Assembly (NCBI RefSeq): GCF_024171495.1
Contig: NZ_JALJZW010000003.1
Coordinates: 326,912 to 390,911, forward strand
Source: Deinococcus sp. HSC-46F16
GTDB lineage: Bacteria; Deinococcota; Deinococci; Deinococcales; Deinococcaceae
Length of the DNA stretch: 64,000 bases
Direction of reading: 5' to 3'
Part shown: in pieces, positions 43,203 through 52,471 of the stretch
Position numbering within the stretch: position 1 is the first letter of the stretch
Layout of the letters: each line of letters opens with the position of its first letter
Made by a program: the position numbers and the translations under genes
The notes under the pieces: generated by a model
Databases searched by the model: none
Seen by the model: only the letters and a program-made list of their open reading frames with translations
Told to the model about the DNA's origin: nothing

Positions 43203-44417
43203 ATGATCACGGAATCCACCCCCCGTTGTCCTTTCCACGAGCCTGAGCGCAAGACCGGGTTCGGCTCCGACCACGAACCCGGCGTCGAACTTCAGGGGGA
43301 CGTGTGGCACCTGCGCTCCTACGCCGCCGTAAAACAGGTGCTGCGCGACAGCGGGCGGGTGCGGCAGGGGGCCACCACCGACAATTTCCTCGTCACCCGG
43401 CTGCGCCCGGCCGTGATCTTTCAGGACGGGGAGGAGCACCGTGAGCAGCGCACCGCCATCGCCCGTTTCTTCACGCCCAAGACGGTGCAGGACAAACACC
43501 ACGCCTTTATCGACCACCTCACCGAGCGCTTGATCGTACGGCTCCTGCGGGCAGGGCAGGCCGATCTCAGCGACCTGAGCATGGAGCTCTCGGTCGAGGT
43601 CGCCGCGCGGGTGGTGGGCCTGACGGACTCCCTTCAGCCCGGCATGGACCGCCGCATCGACGAGTTGCTCTCCGGCGGCGGCGTCAACAGCGAGACGGGC
43701 GCAGGCACACTGGCCCGCCTGCAAAGCGCCATGACCCAGTCCAAGGGTCTCCTCCAGATGTCGAGCTTCTACCGAATCGACGTTCGCCCCGCCATTCAGG
43801 CCCGGCGCAAGAAACCCCAGGAGGATGTGATCAGCCATCTGTTGGGGAGGGGCTACAACGACCTCGAGATTCTGGTGGAGTGCCTGACCTACGCGACTGC
43901 CGGGATGGTCACCACCCGCGAGTTCATCGGCGTGGCGGCGTGGCATTTGCTGGAGAATGATGAGGTGCGCGGGCAGTACCTCGCGGGCGACCGCACCGAA
44001 CGGCACCGCATCCTGCACGAGATCCTGCGGCTGGAGCCGGTGGCTTCGACCCTGTGGCGTAAGGCATCGGAGGACGTGACCATCGAGCATGGGGACGCGG
44101 CCCACCACATCCCGGCGGGAGCACGCATGATTCTAGACATCCGCACTGCCAATGCCGACGCCTCGGTGGTGGGTGACGATCCACTCACGCTCTGCCCACA
44201 TCGCGCTCTGCCCATCGGCGTGCAGGCGCAGGCCCTGAGCTTCGGGGATGGCGCGCACCGCTGCCCTGGCGCGTTCCTCGCCATCCACGAGCGCGATGTG
44301 TTTCTCCACCGTCTGCTGGGCCTGCTGCTGCGCACCGTGGGTACGCCGGAACTGACCTTCAACGAGATGCTGATGAGCTATGAGATCCGCGACTTCATCG
44401 TTGAAGTTCACGAGTAA
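43203..44417 (+). CDS. Cytochrome P450
   Basis: A 404-residue soluble P450. The heme loop is LSFGDGAHRCPGAFLA, the ExxR pair is in HEILRLEPV, and the I-helix oxygen-activation motif is in ATAGMVTTREF. Length and layout are those of bacterial class I P450s, which need ferredoxin and reductase (not adjacent). GAGGAG precedes ATG 43203. The substrate is unknown; TetR control suggests induction by a small hydrophobic compound. Confidence 0.92.
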   Translation: MITESTPRCPFHEPERKTGFGSDHEPGVELQGDVWHLRSYAAVKQVLRDSGRVRQGATTDNFLVTRLRPAVIFQDGEEHREQRTAIARFFTPKTVQDKHHAFIDHLTERLIVRLLRAGQADLSDLSMELSVEVAARVVGLTDSLQPGMDRRIDELLSGGGVNSETGAGTLARLQSAMTQSKGLLQMSSFYRIDVRPAIQARRKKPQEDVISHLLGRGYNDLEILVECLTYATAGMVTTREFIGVAAWHLLENDEVRGQYLAGDRTERHRILHEILRLEPVASTLWRKASEDVTIEHGDAAHHIPAGARMILDIRTANADASVVGDDPLTLCPHRALPIGVQAQALSFGDGAHRCPGAFLAIHERDVFLHRLLGLLLRTVGTPELTFNEMLMSYEIRDFIVEVHE

Positions 44418-44451
44418 TCGCAAACAGAGCTTGACCTGGCGGAGAGCGAAA

Positions 44452-44522
44452 GGGACGGTACTTGCGGGCCGTCCCAATCTCACGGCAGGTGCTGCTATCC
44501 ACCGCCCGCAGCACCTGCCGTG
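44452..44522 (+). terminator. Two consecutive strong hairpins after the P450
   Basis: GGGACGG/CCGTCCC (44452-44475) is followed by a 15-bp perfect stem, CACGGCAGGTGCTGC and its complement, at 44481-44522 with a 12-nt loop. The T content downstream is low. They could terminate in both directions. Confidence 0.55.
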
Positions 44523-45230
44523 TCTGCACCTTCCATACCGAGCGGGAAGGCAAGGGTTCCGGGTGCAGGGCCGTGAGCAGGGTGCGGCCCCCGCGCACGT
44601 ACCGGCCCGCCGTACGGGGCAGGCTTCCCGTAGCGTCCCCCAGTGCCGACCCGCGCGTCGTGTGCTCCAGGTGGTCCGCCTGACGTGCCCCAGCCAACGC
44701 CCGGAAGAAGCCGCCTCGTGCCGGCTTAGCCTGGAGCGTGCAAGGAAGCGTGCAAGCTGTTCCCGATCTAAGCGCCCACCCAGACGCCGACTTCAAGGCG
44801 GCGCGGCGCCGCCGGGCAGTACGATGAGCTGCTCTGCCCTCTTGCCGACGCGTGACCCAGCCTCACGGCTTCTCTCAGCACTGCGCAGGTCATGAGCCTC
44901 CACGACCATCAGACTCGGCAGGGTAGCGGCGGGCTGGACCTTCGGGCTGAGTGGATGCGCCTCCCCACGCTCGTGCTGGGCCCGCGCCGCCCCCGCAGGC
45001 TGTTGCGGCCTCTGGAGACTGCTAAGAAGCTGTCGAACATCAGGGCCACCCACACCACAAACCACGGACAAGAGCCACAAGAGGGGAAGCTGCCGTGACG
45101 AGAGCGGAGGGAGCAAAAGGGGCCTCTAGGGTGGGAGAGGCTGAGACACAGTGCGCAATACGGTCATGGGCGTGTCATTCCTGCATGTGTTACCGGTCAT
45201 GGGTCGCCCGACCCCGGGCGGTGGGGGGAA
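44523..45230. other. About 700 bp without a recognisable gene
   Basis: Frames on both strands are open, but none has protein-like content or a good start. The mixture of short readable pieces suggests decayed insertion-sequence DNA; I cannot identify it. Confidence 0.3.
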
Positions 45231-45524
45231 GTGAACAGAGGGGTCAGTCCCCTGTCTCAGGCCGACCCGGACTACCTGCACCGCGTCCCGCGTACCCCCG
45301 AGGACGTCTCCGACCTGCTGCACATGATGGTGAACATTTCGGCGATCTTCCAGCCCACCGATGACGGCGGCCAGTCGGACAGCGCCGTGTTCGTGCGCCA
45401 ACCCACCGGCATGCTGACGCCGTCCAAGCCACAGTTCGACCTCTTCACCACCCAGGTGCTGCCCCACGAAGAAATCGAACTGGCCCACGCGGAGGCGGCG
45501 AGATACGGCGCCGTGCTGAAGTGA
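45231..45524 (+). CDS. Small conserved-looking protein of unknown function
   Basis: A 97-residue protein from GTG 45231 with a GGGGGGAA site. Composition is protein-like (VPRTPEDVSDLLHMMVNISA, then FDLFTTQVLPHEEIELAHAE). No motif is recognised. The stop overlaps a possible GTG of the next gene, but the next gene more likely starts at 45563. Confidence 0.55.
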   Translation: MNRGVSPLSQADPDYLHRVPRTPEDVSDLLHMMVNISAIFQPTDDGGQSDSAVFVRQPTGMLTPSKPQFDLFTTQVLPHEEIELAHAEAARYGAVLK

Positions 45525-45562
45525 CGCGCACGCTTCCACCGGCCTCAGATACGCTGCGCGCC

Positions 45563-46060
45563 ATGGCCCACCGCTCCCTGCTCGCCGCCCTGATGCTCAC
45601 CGCCCTGCCCCTCGCGGGCGCCCAGAGCACGCCGCGCACCCCGGTCGGCACCACCGAGGGGCTGCTCGGCCCCAAACCGATCTATGCGCGCTGCTCCTCT
45701 CCGGCGAGCGGCAAGAAGGCCCTCGCCGGACTCATCACGGTGCCCCGGGGCGTGGAGCCGGCGTGCGGACGCAAGGAGGTTCGGGCGCACGTGGAGTGGG
45801 CCTGGGGCGGCCCGCCGTCGGCAGTTGCCATCCACGGCTACTGGGTGGGCGACGACCGGCCGCTGCGTGACATTGAGCGTCAGCTGCGTGCCGCCGGGTG
45901 GAAACTCGACGGGCGCTGGCCCTCCGCATCGGGCGAGCAGGTGCGTTACGCGCGCACCGGGCAGGAGGTCACGTTGCAGTACGACACGCCCTTCACCTTC
46001 GACCTGCCCGGCTACAAACGCACCGGGCGAATGCTCCAGATGCAACTCCTGCGCCACTGA
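45563..46060 (+). CDS. Secreted protein of unknown function
   Basis: A 165-residue protein with signal peptide (MAHRSLLAALMLTALPLAGA). TACGCT lies 7 nt before this ATG (leaderless pattern), which favours it over GTG 45521. The mature part has two cysteines (ARCSSP, EPACGRKE) that could form a disulfide. The family is not recognised. Confidence 0.6.
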   Translation: MAHRSLLAALMLTALPLAGAQSTPRTPVGTTEGLLGPKPIYARCSSPASGKKALAGLITVPRGVEPACGRKEVRAHVEWAWGGPPSAVAIHGYWVGDDRPLRDIERQLRAAGWKLDGRWPSASGEQVRYARTGQEVTLQYDTPFTFDLPGYKRTGRMLQMQLLRH

Positions 46061-46162
46061 GACGCCGTGTCCTGTGACCCCGTGTCCACCCGCCGCACAC
46101 TGGCTGCGCTCCCGCTCGCCTTCAAACCGGAGAACGACACCCATGCAAAGGAACTCGCTGAA

Positions 46163-47191
46163 ATGACCCCCACGACTTCAGAACAAGACTCCCTGACCCC
46201 TCCCCTTCGGGTCGGCGTGATTGGCCTCGGGGCCATCGGCCAGAGTCTCTTGAAGGCCTTCACGGCTCACCCCGAGGTGCAGGTCACGGCAGTCTGCGAT
46301 GTGGACGCGTCCCTCACGGACACGACCGCCCGCCCCCTCGGGGCCTCCGCGTGGACCGACCACCGCCAGATGCTCGGCGCGGCGGACCTGGACCTGGTGT
46401 ACGTGGCCGTGCCGCCGCAACACCACCACGCCATCGCCATGGATGTTCTCTCGGCCGGTCGGCACATTCTGTGCGAAAAGCCTCTGGCGCTCACGCTGAG
46501 CGAAGCGCAGGACATGCAGCGTGCGGCACAGGTAGCTGGCGTGGTGCATGCGTTGAACCTGCCCTTGCACGGCGACTCTGGCATCGAAACATTTCGCCGT
46601 CTCATTGGTGAGGGCCGCCTGGGTACCCTCCGCCGCGCGGAGTTGACGCTGGTCTTTCCGCAGTGGCCGCGGAGCTGGCAGCACAACCCCTGGATTGGTG
46701 GGCGGACCCAAGGCGGCCCGATTCGTGAGGTCGGACCGCATCTGCTGCACGTCATTCTCACCACGCTCGGCCCGGTGACGCGGGTGTGGGCCCACGCCCA
46801 GTACCCCGTGGACGACCCGGCGGCCTGTGAAACAGCCGCGCTCGGCACCTTGGAACTCGCGGATGGAGCTGTGGTCGTCGTGTCGTGCCTGACGAACGTG
46901 CCGCGTCCTGAACAGGTGAGCCTGACGGTGTACGGCTCCGAGGGGACGGCCGGAGTGGTGAACTGGACGTCGCCCGTGGCGGCGTGGGGTCAGGGGCCGC
47001 TGGACGCCGTGCCGATCGAGGGACCAGGGGGGCCTGCGGGGGAACGGCTGGTCCGGGCGCTCGTGAGCCGCGTGCGTGGGGGACCCGGGGACCTGGCCGA
47101 CTTCACGGTGGGCGTGCGCATCCAGGCGGTCTTGGAGGCCTGGGAGCGCTCGTCGGCCACGGGCACCTGGGTGGACGTCACGCAGGCCTGA
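46163..47191 (+). CDS. Gfo/Idh/MocA-family oxidoreductase
   Basis: A 342-residue NAD(P)-dependent dehydrogenase. The N-terminal Rossmann motif is VGVIGLGAIGQS; the family motif EKPLALTL is present and the C-terminal catalytic-region histidine is in EVGPHLLHVI. ATG 46163 has AAGGA upstream. These enzymes oxidise sugars, inositols or related compounds. The substrate is unknown. The end overlaps a convergent small gene by 14 bp. Confidence 0.85.
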   Translation: MTPTTSEQDSLTPPLRVGVIGLGAIGQSLLKAFTAHPEVQVTAVCDVDASLTDTTARPLGASAWTDHRQMLGAADLDLVYVAVPPQHHHAIAMDVLSAGRHILCEKPLALTLSEAQDMQRAAQVAGVVHALNLPLHGDSGIETFRRLIGEGRLGTLRRAELTLVFPQWPRSWQHNPWIGGRTQGGPIREVGPHLLHVILTTLGPVTRVWAHAQYPVDDPAACETAALGTLELADGAVVVVSCLTNVPRPEQVSLTVYGSEGTAGVVNWTSPVAAWGQGPLDAVPIEGPGGPAGERLVRALVSRVRGGPGDLADFTVGVRIQAVLEAWERSSATGTWVDVTQA

Positions 47192-47381
47192 GCAGCGCTG
47201 CCGGGGCGTCCGGGGCGAGTTCGGCCTGGGTCACATGGGGCAGCTCGGGCAGGGCGGCACCCGCGGACCAGAGCGGCACTTGGGAAGCCACCGTCTGGCG
47301 CTCGGCGGGGGTCAGGTCACGGGTCTGGGCGCCTTGGAGCAACAAGGCGCCCAGCAGCAGGGCGGCGGGAAGCAGACGCAT
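47178..47381 (-). CDS. Small secreted protein
   Basis: A 67-residue protein with a clear signal peptide (MRLLPAALLLGALLLQGAQT). The mature part is about 48 residues, Pro/Ala-rich. It is convergent with the oxidoreductase. There is no family match; it may be spurious, but the signal peptide and GGAG support it. Confidence 0.4.
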   Translation of the reverse strand: MRLLPAALLLGALLLQGAQTRDLTPAERQTVASQVPLWSAGAALPELPHVTQAELAPDAPAALLRPA

Positions 47382-47528
47382 GGCTCCAGACTGGCGTAGA
47401 AAGACTGACGGAGCTCTCGTGGGAACGAGAGGACACGGCCTGCTTGTATCTCCCTCCGGGCAGCACAGCCCTGTTGCCCTCGGGCAGTCCTGGTGACCCT
47501 TTGAATTACGAATGCTCTGGCTCCACCC

Positions 47529-47559
47529 TTGACACCCCGGCGCTCGTCCCGGCCATGAT
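47529..47559 (+). promoter_or_regulatory. Promoter of the two-component system
   Basis: TTGACA (47529-47534), 19 bp, CATGAT (47554-47559). The start codon follows 6 nt later, so the transcript is leaderless or nearly so. Confidence 0.5.
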
Positions 47560-47565
47560 GACTCC

Positions 47566-49452
47566 ATGAAGCCCCTGTACCGCGCCGCGCTGCTCGCCTG
47601 GATGGGGGGCACGCTGCTGGTAGGGCTGCTGTGGTGGAGTGCGTCGGCCCGTGACGCACAGGTCCGGTTCGAGACCGGGGCGCGTATCCTGCACCGGGTG
47701 CTGTCCCAGCGCAGCGAGCAGCAAGAAGCCGTGCTTGCCAGCCTGACGGCCCTGGCCCGCGCCGACGTGCAGGACGAGGCCCTGGGGCAGTACGCCTCGG
47801 CCATGCGGGCGCAGTACCCGCAGATCGTCGGCGTGCAACGCTGCCGCCCCCGCTGTGAGGACCTGGGCCCAAGTGGGGCAGCCCTGCCGCAGAGGCCGCT
47901 GCCCCCGGACGAAACCGGTCTGCGGTGGCATCCCACGTTGCCCGCGCTGTATGCCCTCTCGCGCGGAGAGGTCCGGGTGTGGGTGGATGCCCGCCGCCTC
48001 TTTCGCGAGGAGGACTTCAGCGACCTGACCTCGGCCTTTCGCCTGCGCCGCCCCGGAGACGGACGGGGGCTCGCCGAATGGGCCGCGGGCGACCCCGTGC
48101 ACACCGCAGACCACCTGCTGCCAGTGTTGCGGGTCAGCAAGGTCCTGGGCAGTGTCCAGCAACCGTTCCTGCTGGAGGGCGAGCACCCATTGCGCTGGGC
48201 GGAGCTGCCGGTAGCGGGCCTGGGGCTGCTCACCCTGGTGCTGGCGGGGATTGCCGGAGCCTGGGTCCGTCTCGTCGAGGGCCGCGAGCGGGCCCGCCGG
48301 GCCGCCGGGGAGGCCAGGCAAGCCCTGGAGGCCGAGCGGGCCCGGGCCGAAGGCGCCTTTCACGCGGTCAGTGAGGCCTTGATCGTCACCGACGCCGGGT
48401 ACCGGGTCCGCCTCGCCAACCCGGCCGCCCGCGCCCTGGTGGGAAGTCACCTCAGCGAGGGCCGTGACCTGCGGGAGGCAGTGTGCTTCCGGGCCACCCT
48501 GGATCAGCAGCCCTTCAACCCCGACGCCTTCTGGGGGCAGCCCGTCCCCACCGAATTGCCGCAGGGGGTCACCCTGGTCACGGGGGAAGGGGCGCGGCTG
48601 GTGGAGGGGGCGCTGGCTCTCCTCCCGGGAGAGGGGGAGCAAGGAGCCGGATGGGTGCTCGTGCTGCGCGACGTGGGGCCGCTGCGGGCACGGGTTCAGG
48701 CCGCGCTGGAGGAGGGCGAGCGGCGGGTGCGCGAGCACGCCGAGATGCTGACGCATGTCACCCGCCTGTCCACCCTGGGCGAGATGAGCGCGGGCCTCGC
48801 CCACGAACTCAACCAGCCCCTCACGGCCATCGTGAGCCACGGTCAGGCGGCGCTGCGGCTGCTGGGCGACCCCGAGCGGGAGGAGGCCCAGGTCCGCCGC
48901 TCGGTGGAGGCGACCGTCACCCAGGCCAAGCGGGCGGCGAGCATCATCGCCCACCTGCGGACCCTGGTGAAGCGGGCGCCCACCCAGACGCGCCCGGTCG
49001 ACCTGAATCAGGTGCTGGAGAACGTGGCGACCCTGACCCGGCACGAGGCCGAGCACCGGGGCGTGGTCCTCACGGTGCGCCCCAGCCCCGCGGCCCTGAT
49101 CGTGCAGGGGGACCCCGTGCATCTGGAGCAGGTTCTGCTCAACCTCGTGCGGAACGCGGCCGAGGCCGCAGGGGGCACGCCGCGGGCCGAGGTGCGGCTC
49201 AGCGCCCGTCCCCAGGGGGAAACCGCTCTGGTGGAGGTGCGGGACACCGGGCCGGGATTGCCGGACACGGTGCGGGACCGTTTGTTCACCCCCTTCACCA
49301 CCACCAAGCGGGACGGGCTGGGGCTCGGGCTGTCGCTGTCGCACACCCTGATGCAGGGGATGGGAGGCGACCTGCGGGGAGAGAACGTGTCCGGGGGCGC
49401 GGCGTTCACCCTGACGTTGCCGCTGGCCCGGCGCGAGGCCGCCCATGCGTGA
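47566..49452 (+). CDS. Membrane sensor histidine kinase
   Basis: A 628-residue protein with membrane helices at about residues 7-25 and 212-233 enclosing a periplasmic domain that contains CRPRC, two cysteines two residues apart that could be redox- or metal-sensitive. A PAS-like domain, a coiled coil and an intact kinase follow: AHELNQPLTAI (phospho-histidine), NLVRNAAEAAGG, DTGPGLP and GLGLSLSHTL. The kinase belongs to the FixL/DctB-like group. The stop overlaps the start of its response regulator. Confidence 0.88.
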   Translation: MKPLYRAALLAWMGGTLLVGLLWWSASARDAQVRFETGARILHRVLSQRSEQQEAVLASLTALARADVQDEALGQYASAMRAQYPQIVGVQRCRPRCEDLGPSGAALPQRPLPPDETGLRWHPTLPALYALSRGEVRVWVDARRLFREEDFSDLTSAFRLRRPGDGRGLAEWAAGDPVHTADHLLPVLRVSKVLGSVQQPFLLEGEHPLRWAELPVAGLGLLTLVLAGIAGAWVRLVEGRERARRAAGEARQALEAERARAEGAFHAVSEALIVTDAGYRVRLANPAARALVGSHLSEGRDLREAVCFRATLDQQPFNPDAFWGQPVPTELPQGVTLVTGEGARLVEGALALLPGEGEQGAGWVLVLRDVGPLRARVQAALEEGERRVREHAEMLTHVTRLSTLGEMSAGLAHELNQPLTAIVSHGQAALRLLGDPEREEAQVRRSVEATVTQAKRAASIIAHLRTLVKRAPTQTRPVDLNQVLENVATLTRHEAEHRGVVLTVRPSPAALIVQGDPVHLEQVLLNLVRNAAEAAGGTPRAEVRLSARPQGETALVEVRDTGPGLPDTVRDRLFTPFTTTKRDGLGLGLSLSHTLMQGMGGDLRGENVSGGAAFTLTLPLARREAAHA

Positions 49453-50077
49453 GCCTCTGCCCGCCACCGAACCCACCGTGTTCCTGGTGGATGACGATGA
49501 CGCGGTGCGCGACGCCCTCGCGACCCTGCTGGGCACCGTGGGACTCAAGGTTCGGGACTTTCCGGACGCCCGAGCCTTCCTGGCGGCGCTCGACCGGGAG
49601 GCGCTCGGCTGCCTGATTCTCGACGTGCGGATGCCGCAGGTGAGCGGCTTGCAGTTGCAAGAACAGCTTACGCGGGAGGGCGTGGACCTGCCGGTTATCG
49701 TGATCACCGGGCACGGGGACATCGACGTCTGCCGCCGCGCGTTTAAGGGAGGTGCGACCGAGTTCCTGACCAAGCCGGTCGATGAACTCGCGCTGCTCGA
49801 AGGGGTCGCGCTGGGCATTCGCACGCACCTGGCCCGGCGGTCCCGGCTCGCGGTCACTCAGGAAGCCCGCGGGGCCGTCGCGGGGCTCACGGCGCGGGAG
49901 CGGGAGGTGCTGCGCCTGATCGTGGACGGCGCGAGCAACAAGCAGGCCGCGCGGGCGCTCGGCATCTCGGTCCGCACGGTGGAGACGCACCGAGCGAGCC
50001 TCTTCGAGAAGCTGGGCGCGGCCTCCCTCGCGCAACTTGTGCGGGTCTACCTGGCCAGCCTGGACGAAGGTCCGTAA
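49445..50077 (+). CDS. FixJ/NarL-type response regulator
   Basis: A 210-residue protein. The receiver domain has acidic pocket VDDDDAV, phospho-aspartate in LILDVRMP and lysine in FLTKPVDE; the LuxR helix-turn-helix is LTAREREVLRLIVDG, then ASNKQAARALGISVRTVETH. It is coupled to the kinase gene (8-nt overlap). A perfect palindrome overlaps its stop codon and may be its own or the downstream promoter's target. Confidence 0.92.
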   Translation: MREPLPATEPTVFLVDDDDAVRDALATLLGTVGLKVRDFPDARAFLAALDREALGCLILDVRMPQVSGLQLQEQLTREGVDLPVIVITGHGDIDVCRRAFKGGATEFLTKPVDELALLEGVALGIRTHLARRSRLAVTQEARGAVAGLTAREREVLRLIVDGASNKQAARALGISVRTVETHRASLFEKLGAASLAQLVRVYLASLDEGP

Positions 50078-50086
50078 TTTTACGGA
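50071..50086. promoter_or_regulatory. Palindrome TCCGTAA-TT-TTACGGA
   Basis: Perfect 7-bp arms with a 2-bp spacer. It spans the response-regulator stop and lies 59 bp before the HbpS-like gene. It has the size and AT centre of LuxR/NarL-type sites, so it is a plausible target of the neighbouring regulator. Confidence 0.5.
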
Positions 50087-50144
50087 GGCGGCACCGCACC
50101 CCCCCGAATGGCACGGAACCGGGTGCGGGCGCCACAGTGGACGC

Positions 50145-50675
50145 ATGAAGCGAATCTTCCTCGGCCTGCTGGCCCTGAGCCTGCCCACCACCCTCGCCCA
50201 GACCACGCCCGCGCAGACTCCGCCCGCACCGTCCCCCGTCCGGCTCGCCGCGACAGCCACCGTGCCCCAGGCCAGCCTCAGCCTCGCGGCGGCGCTGCGC
50301 ATCGCCCAGCTTGCGGTCACCAACTGTGCCGCGCAGGGCTACAACGTCACGGCGACGGTCGTGGACCGGGCCGGGATCACCCTTGCAGTGGCGCGGGCGG
50401 AAAATGCCGGACCGCACACCGTGGACGCCAGCTTCCGTAAGGCGTACACCAGCGCCTCGGCCCGCAACACGACGGCGGCCATCGCGGAGAACATCCGCAA
50501 CAACCCTGCCTCGGCCGAACTCGCCCGCATTGACCGCTTCCTCGTGCTGGCAGGCGGCGCCCCAATTCGGGTGGAGGGTGCGGTGGTCGGCGCCATCGGC
50601 GTGGGCGGTGCGCCCAGCGGCCAGATCGACGAAAAGTGCGGCACCGACGCGGCCACAGCGGTCCTGGGCCGGTGA
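50145..50675 (+). CDS. Secreted HbpS/GlcG-family (DUF336) protein
   Basis: A 176-residue protein with signal peptide (MKRIFLGLLALSLPTTLAQ). The fold is visible in LSLAAALRIAQLAVTNCAAQ, TATVVDRAGITLAVAR, NAGPHTVDASFRKAYTSASA and GAIGVGGAPSGQIDEKCG. HbpS of Streptomyces binds haem outside the cell and controls the SenS-SenR two-component system. Here too it is adjacent to a kinase and a LuxR-type regulator. Haem binding is not shown by sequence. Confidence 0.82.
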   Translation: MKRIFLGLLALSLPTTLAQTTPAQTPPAPSPVRLAATATVPQASLSLAAALRIAQLAVTNCAAQGYNVTATVVDRAGITLAVARAENAGPHTVDASFRKAYTSASARNTTAAIAENIRNNPASAELARIDRFLVLAGGAPIRVEGAVVGAIGVGGAPSGQIDEKCGTDAATAVLGR

Positions 50676-51358
50676 AAGCCGCCGTGCTGGCCGCTCTCCT
50701 CGCGCTGCCCTGGGCGGCGGGCGCGGGTGGGGCGGCCACCCCTCCGGGACAGGTGAGCCAGATGACACGGAATGCGGCCCTGTGGCAGGCCGCCGAGCAG
50801 GGCGACGCCGGGCGTGTGCGCGACCTGTTGGGGCGCGGGGCCTCGGCCAACGCCCGGCGCCCGGACGGCCGCACCGCCCTGACTGCCGCGGCGCTGGGAG
50901 ACCATGTGGCCGTCGCCCGCCTGCTGATTGACGCCGGGGCCGATCCGGACCCGCAGGACGCGGCCCGCAACAACGCCCTGCTGGTCACCGGCGAGACGGG
51001 CAGCGTGGCGATGCTGCGCGAGGTGCTGCGGGCAGGACCCGATCTAACGCGCACCAACCGCTTCGGGGGCACCGCCCTGATTCCGGCCGCGGACCGGGGC
51101 CACGTCGCGTACGTCCGCGAGCTCCTGAAGACGGAGATCAACGTCGATCACGTCAACAACCTGGGCTGGACCGCGCTGCTGGAGGCCGTAATTCTAGGCG
51201 ATGGTGGGGCGCGGCACACCGAAATTGTGCGGTTGCTGCTCGCGGCGGGCGCGGATCCCAACCTGGCCGACCGCGACGGGACCACGCCCCTGGGACACGC
51301 CAAGCGGCGTGGCTACGCGGCCATAGCACAGCTCTTGACCGCCGCAAGGGGAAAGTGA
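50672..51358 (+). CDS. Periplasmic ankyrin-repeat protein
   Basis: A 228-residue protein from GTG 50672, overlapping the previous stop (GTGA). It has a signal peptide (about 25 residues), then five or so ankyrin repeats (LWQAAEQGDAGRVRDLLGRG, TALTAAALGDHVAVARLLID, TTPLGHAKRRGYAAIAQLLT). Periplasmic ankyrin proteins such as AnkB of Pseudomonas support catalase activity. Its coupling to the HbpS-like gene fits an oxidative-stress unit. Confidence 0.85.
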   Translation: MKAAVLAALLALPWAAGAGGAATPPGQVSQMTRNAALWQAAEQGDAGRVRDLLGRGASANARRPDGRTALTAAALGDHVAVARLLIDAGADPDPQDAARNNALLVTGETGSVAMLREVLRAGPDLTRTNRFGGTALIPAADRGHVAYVRELLKTEINVDHVNNLGWTALLEAVILGDGGARHTEIVRLLLAAGADPNLADRDGTTPLGHAKRRGYAAIAQLLTAARGK

Positions 51359-52471
51359 TCCCACCTGCGGGGGCCTCAGTGGGGAGATTTACCTGCTGGA
51401 GTCGGCCCTGGCAACGGCGGTTCAGCCGGTGGCAGACGAGCTGGGTGAGGTGGTGTTGCTCGGGCTGCCCGCTCGGCCAGCCGTGCTGCCGTCCATGGAC
51501 CTGGGCAATGATGGAATGTTCGCGCTTCTGATCTCTCGCGGGCGGATTTTGTCTGGATCCGCTTGGGGTTCTCGATGACCTGAGCCATCCGGCGTGTTGC
51601 GCTCTCATGTCTCATCCCTCACCCTGTGGGGACCAGCCTCCGAGGCCACCGAGAGCGTGGCCCACGCAGGGAGGCAGCTCCCCGGCAAGTCGGGTGCCGC
51701 TCGCGGGGCCACTGGACCGGGCAGGACGCGGCCACGTAGACGCTTCCCTGCCCCCCGCACCCTCTCTGGGCTGAGGCCTGTGCGGGGTGACGCCAGTAAT
51801 GGTACGGAAACGAACAATAAGCCTTCAGCGGCTTTCCTTCTCACAACTGAGCGGGGTTTGCAAAGGAACGAAGGACGCCCTCCGCCAGCATCCCAGCATC
51901 GGCGGCAGCTCAAAGTGGTCGCGCTCTAGGACACTCCCGTGCTCGAACAGCAGGGACGAGAGCCACATCCTCCGGGCACACGGTCGCTCCCACACCCTCC
52001 AGTGGCCTGTCAAGAACGGTAGCTCTACACGGGCGGCCGTCAGAACGTCATCTGAAACCGCATCCTTGCGTGCAGCACAGTGAAATGTCAAAGGTGATCC
52101 TTCATTATAAGGATCTTCTAAGAATTTGGTTGGACAGCCTTAAGCCATTCCAAAGCTGGCCATCAGCCCAGGTGAGTCGGATTTCAGGTCAGAAGGACTC
52201 TTACGCTGGCCACAACTGTCTGAATGGCTACACGCAGGGAGGGCGTCAATCCTAGGTCGACGTCGCGCCAATACGCTGTTGCTCACGGTGGTCGGGGTGT
52301 CGCTGTGCCTTTCCTCCTTCACCAGTCTAGAACTCGGGTTCGCTCAGGAATGACCGACAACAGGGGGTGCCCTTCCCACACCATTTCGAGCGGCTACACA
52401 GACACCAGGGTGTGGTGCGAGACCAACGATGCTGGTAACGCGCACGGGTAAGTCATTACGGAGGAGGCGGT
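51359..52471. other. 1.1 kb without a recognisable gene
   Basis: Codon usage is unlike the neighbours, several short frames are interrupted, and 52082-52260 is notably AT-richer than the chromosome. It looks like decayed foreign or insertion-sequence DNA. No inverted repeats or intact transposase are seen. Confidence 0.4.

Noticed and set aside
44395..44796. 133-residue minus-strand frame after the P450
   Set aside because: It reads through two strong hairpins and has no domain or start signal.
47506..49857. Very long minus-strand frame over the kinase and response regulator
   Set aside because: Low-complexity composition, no ribosome site, and intact plus-strand genes with recognised domains.
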